A DNA stretch of 64,000 nucleotides from Chloroflexota bacterium. GTDB taxonomy: Bacteria; Chloroflexota; Anaerolineae; Aggregatilineales; Phototrophicaceae. This document shows positions 7,941-16,620 of the stretch, one piece after another. Position 1 is the first letter of the stretch, and each line of letters opens with the position of its first letter. A program made the translations under genes and the position numbers. Location: the NCBI GenBank assembly GCA_020161935.1, contig JAIUNI010000002.1:620001-684000 (forward strand). Direction: 5' to 3'. The notes under the pieces were generated by a model. The model saw only the letters and a list, made by a program, of their open reading frames with translations, had not been told where the DNA came from and made no database searches.

Positions 7941-9017
7941 CTACGCCCGTTCGCGCTCGACCGCCAGTGTGCCGAGGAACGTGTTGATGCGCTCGTTGCC
8001 CGCGTCGGCATAGCGTTCGAGGGCGTGATTAAGAATCGTGTTTACCAGCTTATCGAAGCTCCAGCCTGCCGCGAAGGCACACCGCGCGAAGATGCAGTCA
8101 GACGCGATGCCGGGGCCGAGGTTGGCCTCCAGCACATACAGGTTGCCCGCCTTGTCCATCCGCAGGTCAATCCGCGCCCAATCCTTGCAGCCCGCCGCTT
8201 GGTAAGCGGCAATCGCCAGCTTCTGAATACGCGCGTCCAACTCCGGCGGCAGGTTAGCGGGGACGTTCGAGCGGCTTTCCATCTCCACCAGTTCAAGGTC
8301 GCGCCCGGTGGCCTGCTTCAGCATCTCAAAGTTCGAGTCCTCCACTTGGTCGAGCCGTATCGGGAGCCGCCCGAAAAACTCCAACTCGGCGACTGGCATG
8401 GCATACGGCGGGTTGTTGCCCAGCACCGCCACCGTGAATTCGCGTCCGTCGATGTACTGTTCCGCCAGCACCGGCCCGTTGTACGTGTCGATCAGGAAGG
8501 CCACCCGTTCGCGCAGCGCCGCCTCGTCATGTACCACCGAGCCGTAATCCAGCCCCATGCTCGCCCCTTCCGAGGGCAGCTTGCAGATCAGCGGGAATTG
8601 CAGCGTCGGGTTCAGGGCTTCATCGGCACGGTTGAACATCTGGTAGGGCGCGGTCGGCAAACCCAGCGCGGCGAACACATACTTCTGCATAAACTTGTGG
8701 TGGCAAATCGTTTCCCCCAGCACACCGGGGCCGGTGTGGGGTATCCGCAGGTAATCCAGCATCGCCGGAACATGCGACTGCCGCGTTTCGCCGTAAACGC
8801 CGGTCGCAATATTGAAGATGATGTCGAACTTCTCCTGCGTCAGCCGCGCCGGAAGCTGTGGGTCAGCGTTCATACCCACCACTTCATGCCCGCCCGCTTG
8901 CAGGGCACGGGTCACTTCTTCGATGGTCTCAATCGCATCCGAATCGCGCAGCGTCATTTCCGGTCGCTCGCGCAGCAGTTCTTCCGTCGCAATGTTGTAA
9001 ATAAAACCCACGCGCAT
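7941..9017 (-). CDS. D-alanine-D-alanine ligase-like ATP-grasp enzyme
   Basis: A 358-residue protein of the D-Ala-D-Ala ligase superfamily. The N-terminal substrate lobe is 'MRVGFIYN...' with 'FDIIFNIATGVYGETRQSHVPAMLDY' and 'IPHTGPGVLGETICHHKF'. The ATP-grasp core shows 'FPLICKLPSEGASMGLDYGSVV', 'EQYIDGREFTVAVLGN' and a late metal-site 'LYVLEANLGPGI'. The 'G.TRQSH.P' segment and altered C-terminal residues suggest a relative rather than the cell-wall Ddl itself. Such relatives ligate other amino acids or carboxylates. GAGG precedes ATG 9017. It is monocistronic, divergent from the secreted propeller gene. Confidence 0.82.
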   Translation of the reverse strand: MRVGFIYNIATEELLRERPEMTLRDSDAIETIEEVTRALQAGGHEVVGMNADPQLPARLTQEKFDIIFNIATGVYGETRQSHVPAMLDYLRIPHTGPGVLGETICHHKFMQKYVFAALGLPTAPYQMFNRADEALNPTLQFPLICKLPSEGASMGLDYGSVVHDEAALRERVAFLIDTYNGPVLAEQYIDGREFTVAVLGNNPPYAMPVAELEFFGRLPIRLDQVEDSNFEMLKQATGRDLELVEMESRSNVPANLPPELDARIQKLAIAAYQAAGCKDWARIDLRMDKAGNLYVLEANLGPGIASDCIFARCAFAAGWSFDKLVNTILNHALERYADAGNERINTFLGTLAVERERA

Positions 9018-9312
9018 GGTGGTCGCCTCTTTTCCGTCCTAAGCACCCGCCCAACATGGGTCGGTAGCTGTTTTTCACTGTTCGATATTGAATGGCAAAT
9101 AGAAGGTGTCGTAATAACACCGATCATTTTTGTAATTCGATCATCATTCTATAAACATTCCATGCAGCCGTTAAGGTTTAATAACAACTTGAACGTTGAA
9201 GGTTTTTATAACGCCCTAGAGTCAACCAAGCGTAGGCCAATCGGACGATACAATACCGCTGCCGGAAGCCTATAATGCAGGAGTGCTTGAGCGAGAATCT
9301 AGGAGGATAACG

Positions 9313-10596
9313 ATGAAACGAATCCCTTATTTAGCAGCCCTTTTCGCCGCTGCCAGCCTGTTCACCGCCAGCCTGAGCGTCCACGCGCAGGACGCGGTAC
9401 CTGCGGGCGCGGCTGTGCAGGACGACAGGGTGGTGATTACCGGCGGTGGCAGTTTATTACCCGTCAACAATCCCCCCAACGGCAGCGGGTTCTATAACTT
9501 GGCGTGGAACCCCGGCGGCACCAAGTTGGCCTACATCTTCTCCGACACCGAATTTGTATCACATATCGCCGTGACCGATGCCAGCGCCACCGACCCCATC
9601 GTGCTGGATACCGGCGCGTTGGAAGCCGGCTTCCCTGTCAGTTGGACACCCGATGGGCAAATCCTCTACGTCGGCTCTGGCGACTTTACCGACACCAGCA
9701 AACCCTATACCTCCGAATTGAAACGCATCGCACCGGAAGCGGGTGCTGTGCCGGAAGTCATCGGCAGCTTCGAGATGGGTACCGGCTGCGGTGGCGGTTC
9801 GCCCTTCCCCAGCGACTGGGTCTATTGGGAAGAAGCCGGTTTCGGCGGTAACGCGCTCGTCCTCCGCTGGACGGATTACGGCATCCTGCACAGTTCCAAC
9901 TGCGGTGGCAGCAGCCTAAAATTGTTCGCGCCGCAGGGTGGTGAGGATACCCCGCTGGTTGGCGATAACTACCTCGAACCGGTCGAAGGCGAGCCGCAGT
10001 TCGCCGTGGGTCGCGCCGTCCTATCAGGTGATGGCAAGACGCTGGTCGCCGTGCGTTCCACCTACAACGCCGATGGCCCCGTCACCTCGCTCGTGCTGAT
10101 CGACCTCTCGACCCGCGAACTGACCGATGTAACCACCACCGCCCAACCGGAGCAGGTCGCGTGGCTGGCGGATGGCAGCGTGTTGTACAGCACCCGCACG
10201 ACCACCGGCAGCCTGAACGCAGGTCTAACCGATGAGCAGAAGACGAACTTCGAGAGCATCTTTGGCACCAGCGAATTTGATGTCCCTGCCTATGAAGTCG
10301 CTATCCATCACTTGAATCCGGCTACCGGCGAGGACAGCCAGCTTTACACCGCTCCCGCATCTGTCATCGGACGTATGCAAATCGCCCCTGATGGTCAATC
10401 GCTGCTCTTTAGCCAGATTGCCAACTTGGATCAGTGGGTATTGGGTATCGCCGACGGCACACTCGACATCATGGCCGACAATGACGGTTCTGCCCAGCGG
10501 GCGCTCGTTCCGGTCACGCTCTACCGGCTGCCCTTCGCGGGTGGCGAGGCGACCGTGATTGCCGAAAACCTCGCGCAGTTCCGCTTGAAGCCCTAA
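9313..10596 (+). CDS. Secreted beta-propeller (PD40/TolB-like) protein
   Basis: A 427-residue exported protein. The true start is ATG 9313, preceded by a perfect AGGAGG; the frame is open 30 bases further back. Residues 1-23 are a Sec signal peptide cleaved near VHAQ. The body has repeated PD40-like blades: LAWNPGGTKLAYIF, VSWTPDGQILYVGS, VAWLADGSVLYST, MQIAPDGQSLLFSQ. There is no lipobox or anchor. Family inference: extracellular binding or scaffold propeller with unknown partner. A good intrinsic terminator follows. Confidence 0.8.
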   Translation: MKRIPYLAALFAAASLFTASLSVHAQDAVPAGAAVQDDRVVITGGGSLLPVNNPPNGSGFYNLAWNPGGTKLAYIFSDTEFVSHIAVTDASATDPIVLDTGALEAGFPVSWTPDGQILYVGSGDFTDTSKPYTSELKRIAPEAGAVPEVIGSFEMGTGCGGGSPFPSDWVYWEEAGFGGNALVLRWTDYGILHSSNCGGSSLKLFAPQGGEDTPLVGDNYLEPVEGEPQFAVGRAVLSGDGKTLVAVRSTYNADGPVTSLVLIDLSTRELTDVTTTAQPEQVAWLADGSVLYSTRTTTGSLNAGLTDEQKTNFESIFGTSEFDVPAYEVAIHHLNPATGEDSQLYTAPASVIGRMQIAPDGQSLLFSQIANLDQWVLGIADGTLDIMADNDGSAQRALVPVTLYRLPFAGGEATVIAENLAQFRLKP

Positions 10597-10622
10597 GCAT
10601 CCCCATCGTAAAGGCAGCTTTT

Positions 10623-10657
10623 AACAGGCGAGTTCACAAACGACTCGCCTGTTTTAT
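10623..10657 (+). terminator. Rho-independent terminator after the secreted propeller gene
   Basis: An 11-bp perfect stem (AACAGGCGAGT at 10623-10633 pairing with 10643-10653), a 9-base loop and a short T run (TTTT from 10652). It lies 26 bases after the stop at 10596. Confidence 0.85.
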
Positions 10658-10765
10658 TGTGCCAATCCACATTGACGCGCCTTAAAAGGCCGTATTATCC
10701 TAAGAGAATATGCAACACGGTATATCATAAATCCCCTTCCGCGAGTAACGAGGACTTCAACCCGC

Positions 10766-11971
10766 ATGTTATTGGACACAACTTCGCCTCAATTTCGGCA
10801 TGATCCTTATCCCACGTATGCCGCCCTACGGGAAACCGAACCCGTTTCGCTGATTAACGAGCCGGTGATGGGTCAGGCATGGTTGGTCACGCGCTACGAT
10901 GACGTAGTGACGGTACTCAAAGACCCACGCTTTTCCAACGAAGGCCGCAAAACGGCGGCGGTACAGCGGAAAGCCCCGTGGTGGACACCGAAAGTACTGA
11001 CCACTTTCCAGAATAGTATGCTGCTGGTGGATGACCCCGACCACCGCCGTCTGCGTGACCTCGTACATAAAGCCTTTACCCCCAAAATGCTGCAAGGATT
11101 GAACAAGGTCATCGAAAACGTGACCGATGAACGGCTGGAAAAGATGGCGCGGAAAAAATCGGTTGATCTGATCGCCGACTTCGCCCTGCCTATCCCCTTG
11201 ACCGTCATTTCCGATATGATGGGCGTTCCGGTCAAGGATCGACTGAAGTTCCACCATTGGATGGGAACGTTCCTCGAAATTCGGTCGGGAACCAAGCTGC
11301 AAATGATGGGCAAGATGCTCAACATGATGCAGATGTACCGCTTCTTCAAGTCGCTCATCAACCTGCGCCGCCGCCAACCACAGGACGACCTGATTACCGC
11401 GCTGGTGAACGCCGAGCAGGATGGCGACCGCCTGAACGAAGATGAGATGATCGCCATGATCTTCCTGCTGCTGCTGGCCGGCCACGAAACCACCGTGAAC
11501 CTGATCGGCAACGGCACGCTCGCCCTGCTGGAAAACCCTGACCAGCTCCACAAGCTGCAAAACCAGCCAGAGCTGATCGACAGCGCCGTGGAAGAACTGC
11601 TGCGCTTCACCAATCCGGTCGAGCAGCCCGCGCCGCGCTACAACCTTGAGGAGATCGAACTGGGCGGGCAAAAATTGCCACGCGGCAGCCGCGTCCTCGT
11701 CAGCCTTGCCTCCGCCAACCGTGACGAAGCCGCCTTCCCGAATGCCGACAAGCTGGATATTACCCGTACACCGAATAAGCATCTGGCGTTCGGTTTGGGC
11801 ATCCACTACTGCCTCGGCGCACCGCTCGCACGGATGGAAGGGAAGATTGGCCTTCAGCGGCTGATTACCCGCTTCCCCAACATGCAGCTTGGCGTGAAAC
11901 CGGATGCGGTGCAGTGGCGCACGTCGATGGCGGTGCGCGGCCTCAAAGCCCTGCCAATCGTGGTGGAGTAG
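10766..11971 (+). CDS. Cytochrome P450
   Basis: A 401-residue soluble bacterial P450. The I-helix oxygen-activation motif AGHET is at 238-242. The K-helix ExxR pair is E277/R280. The haem loop FGLGIHYCLG has the thiolate Cys at 349. The N-terminal 'PYPTYAALRETEPV' and 'DPRFSNEGR' are typical of class I soluble P450s; there is no membrane anchor. It needs ferredoxin and a reductase, neither of which adjoins. Expected reaction is monooxygenation of an unknown small molecule. The gene stands alone between a terminator and a repeat-rich gap. A GAGG lies 12 bases before the ATG. Confidence 0.95.
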   Translation: MLLDTTSPQFRHDPYPTYAALRETEPVSLINEPVMGQAWLVTRYDDVVTVLKDPRFSNEGRKTAAVQRKAPWWTPKVLTTFQNSMLLVDDPDHRRLRDLVHKAFTPKMLQGLNKVIENVTDERLEKMARKKSVDLIADFALPIPLTVISDMMGVPVKDRLKFHHWMGTFLEIRSGTKLQMMGKMLNMMQMYRFFKSLINLRRRQPQDDLITALVNAEQDGDRLNEDEMIAMIFLLLLAGHETTVNLIGNGTLALLENPDQLHKLQNQPELIDSAVEELLRFTNPVEQPAPRYNLEEIELGGQKLPRGSRVLVSLASANRDEAAFPNADKLDITRTPNKHLAFGLGIHYCLGAPLARMEGKIGLQRLITRFPNMQLGVKPDAVQWRTSMAVRGLKALPIVVE

Positions 11972-12083
11972 TCGGTAGAGGGGTGCGAGAGCGCCCCTTT
12001 TAATTCCTGGTCGAAAGTTGAAGGTTAAAGGTTAAAAGTTTAATGTTTATGATGGCAGAGGAGTATTTCTCTATAAGAATACC

Positions 12084-12158
12084 GGACAGCCTATCTGCTG
12101 TCCCTACAACGGCACGTTCTCGCTTTGCGTAGGGACGCGAGACAGCGCGTCCGTCTAC
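12084..12158. repeat. Head-to-head palindrome doublet (REP/BIME-like)
   Basis: Two hairpins face each other. The first has stem GGACAGC/GCTGTCC (12084-12090, 12097-12103) ending in CTAC. The second starts with GTAGG and has stem GGACGCG/CGCGTCC (12133-12139, 12146-12152). The same two stems occur as an inverted doublet at 22,132-22,215. Confidence 0.75.
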
Positions 12159-12249
12159 CTTAAGATCAACTTTTCAAACGGCTTCTAACTTTGCCTTCTA
12201 CTTGTAACTTGCCACTCAAAACTTGAAACTATTCTCAGTACTCGGCACT

Positions 12250-13200
12250 CAGAACTATAACTTAGGTTTATTTTCGGTTAACCCGACAAACCATTTTCCA
12301 ACCATCCACCAACCCGCTTAACAATCCTGCTCCCTCAAAAGGGTTAACGCCAACACCGCCTAAAAGTGACCAAATGTTCTGACAAATGTTCACCCTAATC
12401 ATCTCTATCTCTGCTATCCTATTCTGTAGAACTGTCTGTATGGTTCCCCTCGCCCTGAGGGCTGATGGTGGAATGAGCCTGCGAACGTACTGTCGTGGGG
12501 TTAGGGGCAAGGGTTTATAACCTCCCCACACGCACCTTAACAACCGTATCCACCCTTGGCGTTCTCTGTATATCTTGGCTTCTTGGCGATTTGTCTTTGC
12601 CTTTGACTGTCACCTGTTGACTATCGACTGATAACTGGCTGTGCCGCCTGTGCCGCATTTTGTGCATTTGCCTTTGACTGTCACCTGTTGACTATCGACT
12701 GATGACTGGCTGTGCCGCCTGTGCCGCCTGTGCCGCTTGTTCCGCATCTTGTGCATTTGCCTTTAACTGTCAACTGAAAACTGTTGACTGATAACTATTT
12801 GCAGCAAACATTGCAGCAGCGAACCCGCCTTCCGCCGCTGCAATAAAACCTTGGCGTTCTTGGCGACCTGTATTTGTATTGGACTGATGACTGGCGACTA
12901 TAGACTGGAGACTATGTTTGCCATTGCCGAAATTGCTGCCAAATTTGCCAACTGACATTCCCGACACTGACGACACTGACGACATTTGCGACAAATGAAC
13001 CGATTCTCAACAGCAACAACAGCATCATTACTCGCTCAAATGTTGAGAATATTGAGAAACAATTGCAATATTTTGAACATTTACAACGTTTATGGCGGAA
13101 AAATAAGCTTATGGCGACGACAATTTCGCCGCCGCCGCCGCCACAAACCGCTAGCAAATTGCATTTGACTTAGACTGGCAACTGACAACCGATAACTTCA
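12250..13200 (-). repeat. Composite repeat block, copy 1
   Basis: Read on the minus strand the order is: GC-rich GGCGGC runs, a GTTGTTGCTGTTGAGAAT stretch, GTCAGTGTCGGGAATG, ACGTTCGCAGGCTCA, then GGATAGCAGAG followed by GATTAGGGTGAACATTTGTC and CAGAACATTTGGTC. The same elements follow in the same order on the plus strand at 44.31-44.96 kb. The final ~170 bases are the best conserved. Other parts are degenerate, and copy 1 has extra direct repeats inside. Confidence 0.65.
12596..12755. repeat. Direct repeat, two copies of about 70-90 bp
   Basis: Copy 1 (12596-12666) and copy 2 (12667-12755) share 'tttgcctttgactgtcacc', then 'tgttgactatcgactgat', and the GTGCCGCCT unit. Copy 2 has extra GTGCCGCCT-type units. 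A partial third copy starts at 12756. Spacing and unit length are not CRISPR-like. Confidence 0.8.
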
Positions 13201-13209
13201 ACGCCACAG

Positions 13210-14163
13210 CTACTCACCCCCAACCACCAGCGGCTCGAAGAACGCCCACATCGTCACCGCGACATCAAAGTCGGTGCTGGTCAGGCCGAGTTCCATCCCG
13301 GCCTGAATGGGATGCCCCGGCCACGTATGCCCGCCGTTGAACACGCCGTAAAGGACGGTTGGCTGCACACACTTGCTGGCAGTTTGGATCAGCAAACGGG
13401 TGCCATCCAGCGGACTCAGGTCAACCGCCTCTTTAATCGGCCCCGCCGTGCTGCAACGGTTGTGCTGCGCCCAGAAGCGCAGGCTGTTCATCGCCGAAAG
13501 ATAGCCTCTAGGGATGCCTGTCCACGGGATAATCGGGTCGTCGGTTCCCTGCACCATCATCACCGGTACGGGCGGCGCGTTCTGGCATTCGGAAATCAGG
13601 TAAGTCGGGAAGGTGGAAGCCACCGCCGCGATACCCGCGAACTGTGTCGGGTAGTTGCAGATCAGACGGTAGGCCATCATCGCCCCGCGCGAGAAGCCCG
13701 TGGCGTAAACGCGCGTCCGGTCGATGTCGGCCTTTTCCGCCACCGAGTCGATGATATGCTCAAGGTAGCCGAGGTCGTTAATCTCGCTCACGCCGTCGCC
13801 GCGTCCGTCATTCCATGCGTTGCTAATGGCATCCGGGTAGGCCACGAGCAGCCCTTCTTGGTCGGCGATGGCATCCAAACCGGAGAAGGCTTGCATCCCC
13901 TGACCCGTACCACCCGCGCCGTGCAGCGCCAAAATCAGCGGGACAGGCGCTTCCGCCTCGAAGTAGCTTTCCGGCACGTAAACCGTGTACTGCCGTACGA
14001 GGTCGCCCACCGGCTGCCGCACGTTGTAGCTGCCGGATATAGTGAAGCGTGCGCTGGCATCCGTTGGTGTCGCTTCCGGCGTGGCTTCTTGAGCATTAAC
14101 AGTTGCAAGGCAAAAACACATCAGGCAGCAGGCGAGCAGGAACAGGCGTTTAAGGGTTGGCAT
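13210..14163 (-). CDS. Secreted PHB-depolymerase/feruloyl-esterase-type hydrolase
   Basis: A 317-residue exported alpha/beta hydrolase. Start ATG 14163 is chosen because AGGA precedes it and a Sec signal peptide (MPTLKRLFLLACCLMCF...VNAQ) begins there; the frame is open to 14205. After a short EATPEATPT stretch come 'LILALHGAGGTGQGM', the nucleophile elbow GFSRGAMMAY (GxSxG), 'VPVMMVQGTDDPIIPWTG' with the likely catalytic Asp and 'GGHTWPG' with the catalytic His. These match the LpqC/poly(3-hydroxybutyrate) depolymerase family, which also includes acetylxylan and feruloyl esterases. The oxyanion and triad positions look complete. Substrate remains open: polyester or esterified plant polysaccharide. 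Confidence 0.85.
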   Translation of the reverse strand: MPTLKRLFLLACCLMCFCLATVNAQEATPEATPTDASARFTISGSYNVRQPVGDLVRQYTVYVPESYFEAEAPVPLILALHGAGGTGQGMQAFSGLDAIADQEGLLVAYPDAISNAWNDGRGDGVSEINDLGYLEHIIDSVAEKADIDRTRVYATGFSRGAMMAYRLICNYPTQFAGIAAVASTFPTYLISECQNAPPVPVMMVQGTDDPIIPWTGIPRGYLSAMNSLRFWAQHNRCSTAGPIKEAVDLSPLDGTRLLIQTASKCVQPTVLYGVFNGGHTWPGHPIQAGMELGLTSTDFDVAVTMWAFFEPLVVGGE

Positions 14164-14468
14164 CGTCAATTTCCTGTAGTGGGCGAGTATGCCCATTGTA
14201 CACATAATCGTTCACACAGGTTCAATTAGGCGAGCGCTTTAACAGCACAAGATTCGATTATTGTATGATAGAATAAATCTTATTATTCGATAACAGGTTT
14301 ACATCTGATTTCCCTTCCGTAACACTTGCAAGGGCGGTGAAATCCGGCTTATTAAACACTCATATTCGGCTCACGTAACCTAAAAATCCGCTCATCATCC
14401 GCTCTAAAAATAACGCTTAAAAAAGCTCATACAATGCGTATCACTGAATATTATTTTGGGAGGTCAAA
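14164..14468. other. Divergent promoter region, no gene
   Basis: About 300 bases between two divergent exported-protein genes. It is AT-rich in the middle (14,230-14,300), as expected for promoters. I see no clear operator, RNA or repeat. Confidence 0.4.
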
Positions 14469-15227
14469 ATGCGCTCTCATGTCCAACGTAAACGCTTGAT
14501 TCGAGTGGGTATTGTGGCTTTGCTGCTGGTCTTTTTCAGTGTGCAAATGGGGTTCACGCAGGCGGCGGATACCTTTATCAGTATTGCCTTTGACCAATCG
14601 GTTGCCACGATTGGTCGTACGCCAAAGTTGACCATCAACATCAGCAACTTGGGGACAACGACCGTTCGCGTCAACCGCATCCAATGTTTCCAGACGGGAA
14701 CCTCGCTTGCCGCCTCATCCATTCAGGGGTATCCCTCAACTGTCGCCCCCAATCAAGGCTTTAATACCACCCAACTGTACCGTGCGGCCTCCCCCGGCCT
14801 AACCGAAGTCCGCTGTGACCTGACCGCAACCGATCTGTCGACCGGACAACCGTTCACGGTCAGCAGCATCCCCACGTCGGTCAATGTGCTGTCGGAAACC
14901 CGTTTGTACTTTGATGCGGTCAGCGCCACCCGCGTCGCGACGGTTGGACAGACGGTCTTCGTACAGGCCAAGTTCGGCAACCGGGGTAAGACTCCCTTCA
15001 CGAACCTCAACCTGAGCTGTGTGGAGTTGGGGCGCAGTCTGGTGTTCATTTCAAGCACCCCCTTGCAAAGCACCATCCTCCCCGGTCAAAGTGGGTTTGT
15101 GGAATATCGCTGGCAAGCGGTTCGCCCCGGCTCCGCGCCCATCGCGTGCAGCCTGACGGCGACCGACAGCGTGAACGGCCAACCGGTTACGCTTCCCGCG
15201 CCGACGATTAATATCGAAGTGCGCTAA
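14469..15227 (+). CDS. Secreted protein with two tandem CARDB/DUF11-like beta domains
   Basis: A 252-residue exported protein of unknown function. GGAGG precedes ATG 14469. A signal peptide ends near TQAADT (about residue 33). Two similar ~100-residue units follow. Each starts with a strand such as 'ISIAFDQSVATIGRTPKLTINISNLG' or 'LYFDAVSATRVATVGQTVFVQAKFGN', then a Cys-containing strand and an end with 'CDLTATDLSTGQPF' or 'CSLTATDSVNGQPV'. Each unit has a Cys pair that could form a disulfide. The pattern is that of Ig-like CARDB/DUF11 modules found in surface proteins. An intrinsic terminator follows. Confidence 0.7.
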   Translation: MRSHVQRKRLIRVGIVALLLVFFSVQMGFTQAADTFISIAFDQSVATIGRTPKLTINISNLGTTTVRVNRIQCFQTGTSLAASSIQGYPSTVAPNQGFNTTQLYRAASPGLTEVRCDLTATDLSTGQPFTVSSIPTSVNVLSETRLYFDAVSATRVATVGQTVFVQAKFGNRGKTPFTNLNLSCVELGRSLVFISSTPLQSTILPGQSGFVEYRWQAVRPGSAPIACSLTATDSVNGQPVTLPAPTINIEVR

Positions 15228-15246
15228 CCAAACTCCCACTGTGTTT

Positions 15247-15280
15247 AAAATAGGCAGTCGCGTTTGACTGCCTATTTTAT
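15247..15280 (+). terminator. Rho-independent terminator
   Basis: A 13-bp perfect stem (15247-15259, AAAATAGGCAGTC, pairing with 15266-15278), a 6-base loop, and T-rich 3' arm. Placed 20 bases after the stop of the CARDB-like gene. Confidence 0.85.
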
Positions 15281-15400
15281 ACCTGTTTAGCCAATAAACA
15301 CCCGCCGTTTCCCTGTCCACCAACAGGCTTTAGGCCGGAACGGTGATGCGCCAATTGCCGAAAACCATTAGACTGTTAGCATTAACCAGTCGAGGTGGAT

Positions 15401-16594
15401 ATGGGAATCAGGTTGTGGTTGGTGGTCGGCGTGGGGGTGATGATGGCCTTCGCGCCCGTACAGGCGGCGGAGTCGGCGTGGGCAGCGTGGCTGTACGAGA
15501 GTACCAGCGGGCGGGTGATACAGGTCGACTCGGCGGGTGGAGTGCTGGCGGATTTCGTGCTGCGTGCCGACCCCGGCAGCGTTTATTCGCGGGAAATCGC
15601 CATCTCCGCCGATGGGGTTTATGTGGCCTATTCGGCAGCCGGTTTCGCGGGGGTATTCCTCAACATCTTCGACCTGACCACCAACGCCGTGATGTACAGC
15701 TACCGCCTGCCGGATAACGCCGTGACCAGCCTCGAATTTAGTGGCAGCCCTTTCAACTATGCCAACGGCAACAGCACCTTCGCATTCGGCTATGCCGCCG
15801 GGGACGAAGCGTGGCGGCTGCTTTCGGTGGAGATGGAAACCTATCAAGCCACCATCTTAGCGGAAGGCGACCCGCCCATGAGCAGTTTCGAGGCGAGCAG
15901 TGGGCAAGTGCTGCCGCTGGTGATGCACAATCGGGGTGGTAACATCGCCTTCATGATGATCCCGCCCGGCACGGACGGCATGGCGCACTACGACGGCTAC
16001 CTGTGGAACGTGGAAAACGGTACGGTAACGCCGAGTGACACCTATATCACGCCGGACAGCGACACGCTCGGCCTGACCGACGAGTCGGTGAGCGCGGTGG
16101 CGGACGAGCGCTTCCCCGAAAGCCAAGACCCGGACAGCGGCTACCCCGGTAATAACACGTTACAGGTGTTTGAACCGGCGCTGTTGGGGCGCTTTACACT
16201 GGCGCACCTGCCCCGCATCACCAACCCGACCTTTATACAGGGCGGCGAACAAATCGCGGTTGTTCACTACGACAGAAACGAAGGTGAGCAAACGTTAGAG
16301 GTACAGATGGTTGACCGGAGCGGGACATTGGTCGGCACACTCGCCGTCGAACCGGCGAACCACGTCACCAGCATGATCGGCACCTTGAACGGCTTCCTGA
16401 TGACCGCCAGCGGGGACGAAACCGGAACGCGGTTATACGCGGTGGATACCCGCACGGACGGCGGCGCAACTGAACCGGCACTGGTCTGGGAAAATCATGA
16501 GATGAACGCGCTGCTGGTGTGGATTAGCGATTCGCGGGTTGCTTCCGGCGAGCCGTTTACCGAATGGGGACGGATTGAGCCAAGCGGCGCGTAA
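15401..16594 (+). CDS. Secreted beta-propeller-like protein, paralogue A
   Basis: A 397-residue exported protein. ATG 15401 is chosen over GTG 15395 because of GAGG at good distance. Signal peptide to about VQAAES. The body starts AWAAWLYESTSGRVIQVDS and contains 'EIAISADGVYVAYS', 'VLPLVMHNR', 'PGTDGMAHYDGYLWN', 'FPESQDPDSGYPGNNTL' and 'TFIQGGEQIAVVHYD'. These blocks align along their whole length with the next gene, so the pair is a tandem duplication. Unlike that copy, it has no SH3b domain at its end. Function unknown; the periodic 'ISADG...YS' strands suggest a propeller fold. Confidence 0.7.
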   Translation: MGIRLWLVVGVGVMMAFAPVQAAESAWAAWLYESTSGRVIQVDSAGGVLADFVLRADPGSVYSREIAISADGVYVAYSAAGFAGVFLNIFDLTTNAVMYSYRLPDNAVTSLEFSGSPFNYANGNSTFAFGYAAGDEAWRLLSVEMETYQATILAEGDPPMSSFEASSGQVLPLVMHNRGGNIAFMMIPPGTDGMAHYDGYLWNVENGTVTPSDTYITPDSDTLGLTDESVSAVADERFPESQDPDSGYPGNNTLQVFEPALLGRFTLAHLPRITNPTFIQGGEQIAVVHYDRNEGEQTLEVQMVDRSGTLVGTLAVEPANHVTSMIGTLNGFLMTASGDETGTRLYAVDTRTDGGATEPALVWENHEMNALLVWISDSRVASGEPFTEWGRIEPSGA

Positions 16595-16620
16595 CGATTT
16601 ATCAGACGAGAGGAGAACGC

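Larger units (their letters stand above)
11972..13209. other. 1.2 kb repeat-rich intergenic region
   Basis: No gene is supported here. The region is a mosaic of dispersed repeats described separately: a palindrome doublet near 12.1 kb, a conserved block at 12.27-12.53 kb, direct repeats at 12.6-12.76 kb, and Cys/Asn-like low-complexity DNA at 12.94-13.15 kb. Short degenerate phrases of the type 'gactggcaactgac' recur throughout. The order of elements is matched, inverted, at 44.3-44.96 kb. Confidence 0.8.

Noticed and set aside
10826..11806. 326-codon minus-strand frame
   Set aside because: It is antisense to the P450 gene, whose conserved motifs prove the plus-strand reading.
12596..12800. 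Possible CRISPR array
   Set aside because: Units are adjacent, of unequal length, and have no uniform unique spacers; no cas gene is in the window.
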